DNA of 6,704 nt from Pseudomonadota bacterium (GTDB taxonomy: Bacteria > Pseudomonadota > Alphaproteobacteria > Rhizobiales > Beijerinckiaceae): positions 1-6,704 of the forward strand of contig JAEXUU010000702.1 of assembly GCA_023452965.1 (NCBI GenBank), written 5' to 3'. The position numbers and the translations under genes were made by a program. Below the pieces are notes generated by a model that was not told where the DNA came from, ran no database searches, and worked only from the letters and a program-made list of their open reading frames with translations. Shown in pieces: positions 1-6,088 of this stretch. How positions within the stretch are numbered: position 1 is the first letter of the stretch; every line of letters starts with the position of its first letter.

Positions 1-685
1 GGCTGACGTCGTACCAGCGCGCGCCGTTGCCGGAGCTGGAGCCGGTGATCGCGCAATCGACGACGCCGCGCTCCAGGGCGGTGTAGACCTCGGGGAAGCC
101 GATCGCGGTCGGCTGGGCGCCAATCGAATTGACGAAGGTGTTGGACGAGCCGCCGCCGGTGCGGATGCGCTTGCCCTTGAGGTCGGCGAGGCTCGTGACC
201 TTGTCGCGGCAGAAGAAGACCTGCGCTGCGAATGGGTACATGCCGACGATGCGGGTGTTGAAGCGCTCCAGCTCCTTGTTGAGCTCGGGCAGGAGCGCCT
301 GCGCGACCTTGCGCGCCTGGCCGACCGTCGGATTGAGGCCCGCGAGGTCGACCATGTCGAGCATCGGCACCTCGCCCGACACCGTATTCAGCGGCACGGC
401 GCCGATATCGACCTGGCCGGAACGGACGAGGCGGATGATCTCGGGCCCGGTGAGGTTGCGCTCCGGCCAGCTCGCCAGGGTGACGTTGATGCGCCCGCCC
501 GACTTCTTGGGGACGCCCTCGCGCAACAGCGGGATATCGACCTTGGTGTATTGCGGCAGGGCCGGGCCGACCTGCGTTACCGCCTGGATGTTGACCGTCG
601 GGCCAGCCGGCAGGGTCTGCGCCGATGCCGGGCCGGCAAGGGCGAGCATGAGGGTCGCGAGCGAGGCATAGCGAAGACGTTTCAT
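1..685 (-). CDS. TRAP transporter substrate-binding protein, DctP family (3' end cut by window)
   Basis: Periplasmic solute receptor of a TRAP transporter, which delivers a small organic acid to a DctQ/DctM membrane pair driven by an ion gradient. The first 228 residues are visible; the family is usually about 330 long, so roughly 100 C-terminal residues lie beyond the left edge. Residues 1-22 form a Sec signal peptide: basic MKRLR, a hydrophobic core, then ASA|Q as the probable cleavage site. DctP-family landmarks follow: VRSGQVDIGAV (88-97), LADLKGKRIRTGG (166-178), and the segment FPEVYTALERGVVDCAITG (197-215). In this family the Arg at the position of R175 normally salt-bridges the ligand carboxylate. 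The ATG is preceded by AGGAG (complement of 694-698) at 8-base spacing. It overlaps the cupin stop codon as ATGA, so translation is probably coupled. The ligand cannot be read from the sequence. Confidence 0.93.
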   Translation of the reverse strand, partial: MKRLRYASLATLMLALAGPASAQTLPAGPTVNIQAVTQVGPALPQYTKVDIPLLREGVPKKSGGRINVTLASWPERNLTGPEIIRLVRSGQVDIGAVPLNTVSGEVPMLDMVDLAGLNPTVGQARKVAQALLPELNKELERFNTRIVGMYPFAAQVFFCRDKVTSLADLKGKRIRTGGGSSNTFVNSIGAQPTAIGFPEVYTALERGVVDCAITGSSSGNGARWYDVS

Positions 686-1113
686 GGCAAGCGCTCCTGT
701 CGGGTCGAGGGGGACGGCGGGTAGTAGTTGAACTCGATCATCAGGCAGCCGCCTTCGGTGAAGAACGGGCCATGCAGGACCTGGGCCGGGCGGCAGGCAT
801 AGGAGCCGGCCGGCAGCAGCTCGGAACCATCGAGATCACCGGGGCGGCCGATGCGGAGCGATCCCGAGATCAGCAGGACCTCCTCGCACCAGTCGTGCAC
901 CACCGGCTCTGCAACGAAGGCACCGGGCGCCCAGCGCGAGAGCCGCGTCATCGCCCCGCTGCGCGCGGCATGGTCGAGACTGCCGGAGAGGAGCTTCTGC
1001 TCGACACCGGCATAGCCTGCGACCGGCTCCCAGCCCCCGGGCGCCAGCGCGTCGAAGAATTCGCGATGAGCTTTCGCGAAGGCGCCGAAGCCGGGGTGAG
1101 CGGCGGCACTCAC
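682..1113 (-). CDS. small cupin-domain protein, ChrR-like
   Basis: A 143-residue single-domain cupin, presumably cytoplasmic because no signal peptide is visible. The start is GTG, overlapping the hydro-lyase stop as GTGA. This start fits the length of the domain, and there is no good Shine-Dalgarno sequence, as expected for re-initiation. Cupin motif 1 lies in [18 protein letters not shown] (62-79), followed by LLISGSL. Motif 2 is [17 protein letters not shown] (101-117). The overall pattern resembles the ChrR C-terminal cupin. By alignment to the usual HxHxxxE...H metal site, H73, E77 and H114 are in place, but the first His is replaced by Val71. Metal binding may therefore be altered or lost. 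The function is unknown. Its position between a hydro-lyase and a transporter receptor suggests an isomerase, lyase or sensor role for the same compound, which is inference only. Confidence 0.85.
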   Translation of the reverse strand: MSAAAHPGFGAFAKAHREFFDALAPGGWEPVAGYAGVEQKLLSGSLDHAARSGAMTRLSRWAPGAFVAEPVVHDWCEEVLLISGSLRIGRPGDLDGSELLPAGSYACRPAQVLHGPFFTEGGCLMIEFNYYPPSPSTRQERLP

Positions 1114-1883
1114 AGGATCGACAGCCGGCTGTTCTTGAGATCGGTGACCAGCATGGCGCCGGGCGCATGCGTGATCGCGAAAGGCGGCCTGGCTGCGGCG
1201 ATCACCGCCTGCGGCGTCACCCCGCAGGCCCAGAACACCGGCAGCTCGCCATCGCGGATCGCGACCGGATCGCCATAATCGGGCTTCGACAGGTCGCGGA
1301 TGCCGATTTGCTCGGGCTGCCCGATATGGATCGGCGCGCCGTGGACCGAGGGGAAGCGCGAGGTGATCTGGATGGCGCGGATCGCGTCCGCCGGGCTGAA
1401 CGGGCGCATCGTCACCACCACCGGCCCGGCGAAGGGACCCGCCGGCGCGCAAGGGATCGAGGTCCGAAACATCGAGACGTTCACGCCCTCGGCGACGTTG
1501 CGGACCTCCAGCCCGTCGGCGAGCAGCGCCTCCTCGAAGGAGAAACTGCAACCGATGACGAAGCCGACGAGATCGTCGCGCCAGTGCGAGAGCAGATCGC
1601 CCGGCTCCTCGACCAGTTCGCCGTCTCGCCAGACCCGGTAGCCCGGCAGGTCGGTGCGCAGATCGAGATCGACGCCGAGATCCGGGATATGCGGATCGCC
1701 CGGCTCGGTCATGCCGATGATCGGGCAGGGCTTGGGGTTGCGCTGGCAGAAGCGCAGGAAGTCGCCGGCAATGTCCTGGGGCAGGACGACGAGATTGCCC
1801 TGGACGTAGCCCGGCGCCAGCGAGGACGTCTGGCAGGAGAGCCTGCCCTCGCGCACGGCGCGACGCGCTTCTTCTCCGGTCAT
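1110..1883 (-). CDS. putative hydro-lyase, DUF1445 / YcsI / D-glutamate cyclase family
   Basis: A 257-residue protein covering essentially the whole family length (about 260-270). Family blocks appear in order: [14 protein letters not shown] (22-35), [10 protein letters not shown] (45-54), TEPGDP (59-64), [13 protein letters not shown] (76-88), [11 protein letters not shown] (111-121), [13 protein letters not shown] (133-145), [17 protein letters not shown] (172-188), [10 protein letters not shown] (216-225) and [11 protein letters not shown] (238-248). Members are annotated as hydro-lyases. The mammalian relative DGLUCY cyclises D-glutamate to 5-oxoproline, but the bacterial substrate is usually unproven. 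The ATG at 1883 is chosen because the family N-terminus begins here and GGAG lies 9 bases upstream. An in-frame ATG at 1919 would add 12 residues and has AAGGGG/GAGGGG upstream, so it is a possible alternative. It is the first gene of the operon and is divergent from lysR across 153 bases that hold the operator. The protein is probably cytoplasmic. Confidence 0.92.
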   Translation of the reverse strand: MTGEEARRAVREGRLSCQTSSLAPGYVQGNLVVLPQDIAGDFLRFCQRNPKPCPIIGMTEPGDPHIPDLGVDLDLRTDLPGYRVWRDGELVEEPGDLLSHWRDDLVGFVIGCSFSFEEALLADGLEVRNVAEGVNVSMFRTSIPCAPAGPFAGPVVVTMRPFSPADAIRAIQITSRFPSVHGAPIHIGQPEQIGIRDLSKPDYGDPVAIRDGELPVFWACGVTPQAVIAAARPPFAITHAPGAMLVTDLKNSRLSIL

Positions 1884-1982
1884 GGAGCCGCGCTCCGACC
1901 TGGTCGACTGTTCCAGCATTCCCCTCGTGCCCCTTGGCGGTGCCTCTGCGTCAATATTGGGCGGAAGCTGGCGATGTCGTCC

Positions 1983-2025
1983 AATTGTCATTTAAGATCG
2001 GATTCGATAAATCCGATTTATCGAA
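1983..2025 (-). promoter_or_regulatory. LysR-type operator of the lysR/hydro-lyase divergent promoter
   Basis: An AT-rich element in GC-rich surroundings. Positions 2003-2025 are a perfect palindrome with 11-base arms, TTCGATAAATC and GATTTATCGAA, around a single C at 2014. It contains a T-N11-A LysR box. Read toward the hydro-lyase, it is followed after 12 bases by AAATGA (1993-1988). The same layout, GATAAATC-N2-A-N-TTATCGA-N5-ATC-N2-AAATGA-N2-ATT, recurs upstream of the ene-reductase gene. By analogy with other LysR systems, the palindrome would be the high-affinity recognition site and the AAATGA part the activation site. A possible but weak promoter for the hydro-lyase follows: TTGGAC at 1984-1979, then CAATAT 19 bases later. 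Function is inferred from pattern and position. Confidence 0.72.
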
Positions 2026-2030
2026 AGGGA
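2025..2030 (+). promoter_or_regulatory. Shine-Dalgarno sequence that fixes the TTG start of lysR
   Basis: AAGGGA lies 6 bases before the TTG at 2037. It supports the TTG rather than the upstream ATG at 1974, whose reading would run through the operator palindrome. Its first base is also the last base of that palindrome, so protein bound there, or an RNA hairpin formed from it, would affect ribosome access. Confidence 0.65.
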
Positions 2031-2036
2031 CGACCT

Positions 2037-2921
2037 TTGATCGAGTTCCGCACGCTCGAAACCTTCGTCTGGGTGGCGCAGCTGAAGAGCTTTCGCGGCG
2101 CCGCGGCGCGGCTCAACACCACCCAGCCGGCGGTTTCGCAGCGCGTCGCGCAATTGGAGGAGCAGCTCGGCGTGCGGCTGCTGGAGCGCGGACGGCGTTC
2201 CTTCGCGCTGACCGAGGCCGGGCGCTCGGTGCTCGCCCAGGCCGAGCGTCTGCTGCGGCTGCGGACCGAGCTCGTGGCCTCGGTGACGGATCGCTCGCAA
2301 CTACGCGGCACGCTGCGGCTCGGCGCGGCGGAAACCATCGTCCACACTTGGCTGCCGCGCTTCATCGAGGCGATGTCGGCACGCTACGAGCACATCACGC
2401 TGGAGATCGAGGTCGATATCTCACCGAATCTGCGCGAGCGGCTGCTCGGCCAGCAGATCGACCTCGCCTTCATGCTCGGCCCGATCAGCGCGCCTTCCAT
2501 CCAGTCGCAGCCGCTGCGCAACGAGCCGATACGCTTCTTCGCCAGCCCGAAGCTCGGCTTCGCCGCCGGCGTGAATCCACTCGCGCGGATCGCCGCCTTC
2601 CCGATCATCACCTTCGCGCGCAACACCCAGCCCTATATGCGGCTGCGCGAGCTGCTCGCGGACCCTCACCTGCCGCCGACCCGCATCCATGCCAGCGCCG
2701 CGATGGCGACGGCGGTACGCATGGCGCTGGACGGGCTCGGCGTGGCGCTGATCCCGGCCTCGATCGTCACCGAAGACGTCGAGGCCGGGCGGCTGGTCGA
2801 GGTCGGCTGCTCACGGACGATCCCCGACCTGCAATTCGTCGCAGGCTGGCTGGCGGCACCCGATACCCGGATCATCGACCTCGCGCTCGAGATCGCGGCA
2901 GATTCGGCCGCCAGGCGCTGA
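2037..2921 (+). CDS. LysR-family transcriptional regulator
   Basis: A cytoplasmic DNA-binding regulator of 294 residues, the usual LysR length. The N-terminal winged helix-turn-helix spans about residues 1-62: IEFRTLETFVWVAQLKSF, then AAARLNTTQPAVSQRVAQLE (22-41) as the helix-turn-helix, and LGVRLLERGRR (44-54) as the wing. A linker helix runs to about 88. The periplasmic-binding-protein-like effector domain starts near GTLRLGAAET (91-100) and includes QQIDLAFMLGPI (139-150) and ALDGLGVALIPASIV (230-244). The TTG start is chosen because LysR proteins begin right at this helix and because AAGGGA lies 6 bases upstream. The ATG at 1974 would add 21 residues of non-family sequence. It is divergent from the hydro-lyase operon and convergent with the ene-reductase gene. 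Operator-like sites precede both of these units, so it probably controls both and itself. The effector is unknown and is likely the transported compound or a derivative. Confidence 0.93.
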   Translation: MIEFRTLETFVWVAQLKSFRGAAARLNTTQPAVSQRVAQLEEQLGVRLLERGRRSFALTEAGRSVLAQAERLLRLRTELVASVTDRSQLRGTLRLGAAETIVHTWLPRFIEAMSARYEHITLEIEVDISPNLRERLLGQQIDLAFMLGPISAPSIQSQPLRNEPIRFFASPKLGFAAGVNPLARIAAFPIITFARNTQPYMRLRELLADPHLPPTRIHASAAMATAVRMALDGLGVALIPASIVTEDVEAGRLVEVGCSRTIPDLQFVAGWLAAPDTRIIDLALEIAADSAARR

Positions 2922-2928
2922 GGCTTCA
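2919..2928. other. convergent junction of lysR and ene-reductase stop codons
   Basis: The lysR TGA (2919-2921) and the ene-reductase TGA (2926-2928, minus strand) are separated by four bases. CTGA-N4-TCAG around them is a short symmetric sequence, too small for a terminator. No separate terminator is seen for either gene, so their transcripts probably overlap at the 3' ends. Confidence 0.7.
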
Positions 2929-4074
2929 GAAGATGTTCGAGCGCTCGTACTGAACCGGCCAGCTCGCCGCGTTCGACTTGAGCGCTCCCGCGGCGCGCAG
3001 CGGCCAGACCGGGTCGGCGAGGAGGGCCCGGCCGAGCAGGACGAGATCGGCCGAACCATTGGCGATGATGCTCTCGGCGAGGTCCGGCGAATGGATCAGC
3101 CCGACGGCCCCGGTCGCGATGCCGGCACCGGCCCTGATCGTGCTCGCGAGCGGCACCTGATAGCCGGGATGGATCGGGATCTGCTGGCGCGGGTCGTTGC
3201 CGCCGGATGAGCAGTCGATCAGGTCGACCGTACCGAGCGCCTTCAGCAGCCGGGCCAGCCTGACGCTGTCCTCGATCGTCCAACCGCCTTCGACCCAGTC
3301 GCTGGCCGAGAGCCGGATGAACAGCGGCAGCTCCTCCGGCCACTCCGCCCTGACCGCCTCGATCGACTGCAGCAGGTAGCGGATCCGGTTCTCGAAGGAG
3401 CCGCCATAGGCATCGCTGCGGCGATTGCTGAGCGGCGAGTAGAACTGGTGGATCAGGTAGCCATGGGCGGCGTGGAGCTCGATCAGCTTGAATCCCGCTT
3501 GGCGGGCCCGGCGGGTCGCGGCGGCAAGTGCCCGGAGGGTATCGTCGATGCCGGCCTGGTCGAGCTCCACCGGAACCGGCCAGCCCTTGGCATAGGGCTC
3601 GCCGGACGCGGAAACCACGGACCAGCCGCCTTCCCCTTCCGGAACCGGCCTCGTCCCCTCCCAGGGCCGGCCCCCCGAGGCCGTACGGCCGGCATGTCCG
3701 AGCTGGATCGCCGGAACGGCGCTGCGCGAGGCGATGAAGGCGGCGATGCGGGCGAGCGCGTCGCGCTGTGCGTCGTTCCAGAGGCCGAGGCAATGGCTGG
3801 TGATGCGGCCACGCGGCTCGATATGGACCGCTTCGGTGCAGACGATGCCGGTGCCGCCGGCGGCCCGGGCGCCGAGATGGACGAAATGCCAGTCATTCGC
3901 CAGGCCGTCCTGCGCCGAATACTGGCACATCGGAGAGAGCATGATGCGGTTGCGGGCGGTCACCGAACGAAAGCTGATCGGCCGGAACAGGTGCGGATTG
4001 GGGTCGCGCCGGAGGATACGGCGCTCATTCTCGCCGCTGATGCGGGAGTCGATGGTCGTCAGAAGCTCGCTCAC
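2926..4074 (-). CDS. NADH:flavin oxidoreductase, Old Yellow Enzyme family (YqjM-like ene-reductase)
   Basis: An FMN-dependent enzyme that reduces activated C=C bonds (alpha,beta-unsaturated carbonyls and similar) with NAD(P)H in the cytoplasm. It has 382 residues in a single TIM barrel. Visible family features are RNRIMLSPMCQYSA (41-54), carrying the class III Cys50 and Tyr52; DWHFVHLGARAAGGTGIVCTE (61-81); and QLGHAGR (124-130). Substrate-binding His201 and His204 with Tyr206 lie in ELHAAHGYLIHQF (199-211), and DAYGGSFENRIR (221-232) follows. Further on are FIRLSASDW (252-260), LLGRALLADPVWP (346-358) and a C-terminal QYER (375-378) matching the YqjM arginine finger. All key residues are intact. 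The start is GTG at 4074, directly preceded by an in-frame TAG, and no better start was found downstream. The Shine-Dalgarno sequence is weak. About 25 residues precede the usual YqjM N-terminus. It is convergent with lysR (4-base gap), and an operator-like site lies upstream. The natural substrate is unknown. Confidence 0.94.
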   Translation of the reverse strand: MSELLTTIDSRISGENERRILRRDPNPHLFRPISFRSVTARNRIMLSPMCQYSAQDGLANDWHFVHLGARAAGGTGIVCTEAVHIEPRGRITSHCLGLWNDAQRDALARIAAFIASRSAVPAIQLGHAGRTASGGRPWEGTRPVPEGEGGWSVVSASGEPYAKGWPVPVELDQAGIDDTLRALAAATRRARQAGFKLIELHAAHGYLIHQFYSPLSNRRSDAYGGSFENRIRYLLQSIEAVRAEWPEELPLFIRLSASDWVEGGWTIEDSVRLARLLKALGTVDLIDCSSGGNDPRQQIPIHPGYQVPLASTIRAGAGIATGAVGLIHSPDLAESIIANGSADLVLLGRALLADPVWPLRAAGALKSNAASWPVQYERSNIF

Positions 4075-4182
4075 CTAGGATGTCCGATCTCGTCGCCGGT
4101 TGCCGGGACTGTCCGGGCGGCCGCGCATTCGCACCACCGCCCGAGCTTCCCTTAGGTCGGCATGTAAGCATCGGCCGACGAG

Positions 4183-4229
4183 ATCAGAAAATCATCATTT
4201 CTGATGCAGATCGATAAGTGGGATTTATC
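4183..4229 (-). promoter_or_regulatory. second LysR-type operator, upstream of the ene-reductase gene
   Basis: Positions 4211-4229 match 16 of 19 bases of the lysR/hydro-lyase site. The arms are GATAAGT (4213-4219) and ATTTATC (4223-4229), with one mismatch in seven pairs. Read toward the ene-reductase, AAATGA follows after the same 12 bases as at the first site, inside ATC-N2-AAATGA-N2-ATT. Overlapping this second half is a perfect inverted repeat, ATCAGAAA (4183-4190) and TTTCTGAT (4198-4205), with a 7-base spacer. The element ends about 115 bases before the GTG start, comparable to about 99 bases at the hydro-lyase. The remaining 4075-4182 shows no gene and no convincing promoter boxes. 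Function is inferred. Confidence 0.68.
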
Positions 4230-4278
4230 CGAACGATGCCATCTCGCAGCGGCGTTCGCATCGGGTCCGGCAGGACGC

Positions 4279-5805
4279 CTAATGGGTATGCGATGCCTGC
4301 GGCTCCCTAAGGAAAGCCAGCGCCAGCGCCGCCGTCGCCAGCAGGCCGACCACCGCCAGCCAGGCGTTGAGCTGCATGCCGCGGGTGAAGGCCTCGCGGG
4401 CGAGGCCCAGCATCGGCTCGGCATAGGCCGGGGCCTGGTGGGCGGCCATGACGGCGCCGCCAAGCGTCGCCCGCGCCGCCTCCGCGATGTCGGCAGGCAG
4501 GCCGGCGGGCACCGAAGCCGCCATCTGCACGCGGTAGATCGCAGTCGCGGCGCTGCCGAGGATCGCAATGCCGAGCGCGCCGCCGAGCTCGATGCTGGTC
4601 TCCGACAGGGCGGCGGCGGAACCGGCACGCTCCGGCGGCGCGGCGGAGACGACGAGGTCCGTGGTCAGCGCCACCACCGGCGTGAAGCCGAGCGAGAACA
4701 CCACCGTGCCGATGACGATGACGGCGATCGAGCTACCGGCCGTGATCTGCGTCATGACCAGGAAGCCGAGCGCCGCAACGGCCAGGCCCGCCACCATGAT
4801 GTGGCGTACGCGCAGGCGGCCCGCCAGCGCCGGCACGAACATAGAGCCGACGATGAAGGCGAGCGCCGAGGGCAGCGTGTAGAGCCCGGCGACCAGCGGC
4901 GAGAAGCCGGCGACGAGCTGCAGATATTGCGCGACGAACAGGAAGATGCCGAACAGGAAGAAGAAGCCGAGCACATTGATCGCCAGCGCGACGCGGAAGG
5001 CCGCGCTGCGGAACAGGGTGAGATCGACGAAGGGGTCGGCGAGCCGGGTCTGCCGGCGCAGGAAGATGACGCCGATGGCGAAGCCCGCGAGCATGATCGC
5101 GACCGGCAGCCAGGCCAGCCCGTCTTCGGCGATGCGCTTCAGCCCGTAGATCAGCGCCAGCACGGACGCGACCGACAGCACCGCGCTCGGCAGGTCGATG
5201 CTGCCGGCATCGGGGTCCTTGTACTCGGGCAGGAGCAGCGGGCCGAGGATCAGCAGCAGCACCATCACCGGCACATTGGCGAGGAAGACCGAGCCCCACC
5301 AGAAATGCTCGAGCAGGAGCCCGCCAGCCAGCGGTCCGATGGCGCCGCCGGCCGAGAAGCTGGAGATCCAGATGCCGATGGCGAAGCGGCGCTCATCCGG
5401 ATCCTCGAACATGCTGCGGATCAGCGACAGGGTCGAGGGCGCCAGCGTCGCGCCGGCGAGCCCAAGCAGAGCACGCGTCGCGATCAGCATCGGCGCGCTG
5501 GTCGAGAAGGCGGCGACGATCGAGGCCAGGCCGAAGGCCGCCGCGCCGATCAGCAGGAGCTTGCGCCGGCCGATCCGGTCTCCCAGCGTGCCCATGGTGA
5601 CGAGCGCGCCCGCGACCATGAAGCCGTAGATGTCGACGATCCAGAGCAGTTGCGAGGCACTCGGCCGCAGATCCGCGGTAAGATGCGGCACCGCCAGGTT
5701 GAGCACCGTCAGGTCCATCGCGTAGAGCAGGCAAGGCAGCGCGATCACGGCCAGCCCGACCCATTCGCGTTTCGTCGCCTTGCGGTGGGTCGTTGTCGCT
5801 TCCAT
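4279..5805 (-). CDS. MFS exporter, DHA2 family (14 TM; SmvA/QacA-like)
   Basis: An inner-membrane proton antiporter, probably exporting drugs or lipophilic/quaternary cations. From the chosen ATG it has 508 residues, normal for the 14-helix DHA2 family. Helix 1 carries motif D1, LYAMDLTVLNLAVPHL (27-42). LLWIVDIYGFMVAG (53-66) is typical of SmvA/LfrA/QacA proteins. Motif A is GTLGDRIGRRKLL (72-84), and antiporter motif C is SAGGAIGPLAGG (151-162). The second half has GFSPLVAGLYTLPSA (300-314) and ERAGSAAALSETSIELGGA (392-410). A loop of about 45 residues near 428-475 precedes the last helix. The ATG at 5805 is preferred because GAGG lies 6 bases upstream. ATG 5817 and GTG 5829 are in-frame alternatives adding 4 and 8 residues. 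No regulator gene is adjacent within the window. Substrate specificity cannot be read from the sequence. Confidence 0.92.
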   Translation of the reverse strand: MEATTTHRKATKREWVGLAVIALPCLLYAMDLTVLNLAVPHLTADLRPSASQLLWIVDIYGFMVAGALVTMGTLGDRIGRRKLLLIGAAAFGLASIVAAFSTSAPMLIATRALLGLAGATLAPSTLSLIRSMFEDPDERRFAIGIWISSFSAGGAIGPLAGGLLLEHFWWGSVFLANVPVMVLLLILGPLLLPEYKDPDAGSIDLPSAVLSVASVLALIYGLKRIAEDGLAWLPVAIMLAGFAIGVIFLRRQTRLADPFVDLTLFRSAAFRVALAINVLGFFFLFGIFLFVAQYLQLVAGFSPLVAGLYTLPSALAFIVGSMFVPALAGRLRVRHIMVAGLAVAALGFLVMTQITAGSSIAVIVIGTVVFSLGFTPVVALTTDLVVSAAPPERAGSAAALSETSIELGGALGIAILGSAATAIYRVQMAASVPAGLPADIAEAARATLGGAVMAAHQAPAYAEPMLGLAREAFTRGMQLNAWLAVVGLLATAALALAFLREPQASHTH

Positions 5806-6024
5806 GCCTTGCCTCATCAAGCCGGTCACCCGCGGACCTGCCGCGGGGGGCGCCCGCTCTGACGGCAGCTCCTGTCACCTATTGTCAGGACGCCGCAACG
5901 TCAGCCCGGCTTTCGTCGATTCTTGCGCCCTGCCATCGCAAGGACGCACGGGGTTGCGCGAATCCGACACTGAAAGAGTGGCCAGCAATCGCCGGTTGCG
6001 CCGTCATCCAGCCCCCAGAAACAG
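5806..6024 (-). promoter_or_regulatory. leader and probable promoter region of the MFS exporter
   Basis: No gene is seen here. Two structures stand out. At 5871-5889 an imperfect inverted repeat, CCTGTCA and TGTCAGG with a 5-base spacer (6 of 7 pairs), looks like a TetR- or MarR-type operator about 65 bases before the ATG. At 5829-5847 the GC-only arms CCCGCGG and CCGCGGG with a 5-base loop would form a tight hairpin in the mRNA leader, about 23 bases before the ATG. No convincing -35/-10 pair was identified. Confidence 0.4.
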
Positions 6025-6058
6025 TGAGGGCGCTCCGGATGCGACCGGAGCGCCCTCA
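6025..6058 (-). terminator. hairpin terminator after the DapA-family gene
   Basis: A perfect 14-base-pair stem, TGAGGGCGCTCCGG (6025-6038) with its complement (6045-6058), around a 6-base loop. It begins 30 bases after the stop codon at 6089. On the minus strand the hairpin is followed by CTGTTTCTG, a short and imperfect U-rich tail. The stem is strong enough to end transcription and to insulate the downstream MFS gene. Confidence 0.8.
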
Positions 6059-6088
6059 TCATGACGGTGATCTGGTCCTGCAGCGCGC

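Noticed and set aside
129..671. Plus-strand open frame opposite the TRAP receptor gene
   Set aside because: No recognisable family. The minus strand encodes a clear signal peptide and DctP motifs.
1167..2036. Upstream extension of the lysR reading frame to position 1167
   Set aside because: It is antisense to the well-conserved hydro-lyase gene and of Arg/Asp-rich shadow composition. The LysR domain itself begins at 2037 with a ribosome site.
2934..2951. CGAGCGCTCG palindrome near the convergent stops as a terminator
   Set aside because: It lies inside the ene-reductase coding end, has no room for a loop and no U-tract.
3448..4155. Plus-strand open frame opposite the ene-reductase gene
   Set aside because: Shadow of a clearly conserved OYE gene, with no domain and no ribosome site of note.
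4230..4278. Terminator after the MFS gene
   Set aside because: Only a 5-pair GGCGT/ACGCC stem with a large loop and no U-tract was found, so it was not called.
4204..5862. Very long plus-strand open frame opposite the MFS gene (552 codons)
   Set aside because: Its translation is low-complexity, dominated by Arg, Asp, Glu, Gln, Ala and Gly, as expected antisense to a GC-rich membrane protein gene. The minus-strand frame has clear DHA2 motifs.
5985..5999. GCAATCG-C-CGGTTGC near-palindrome resembling a LacI-type operator
   Set aside because: Only 15 bases with one mismatched pair and an odd centre, between a terminator and a distant start codon, with no LacI-type gene in view. Such patterns arise often by chance in GC-rich DNA.
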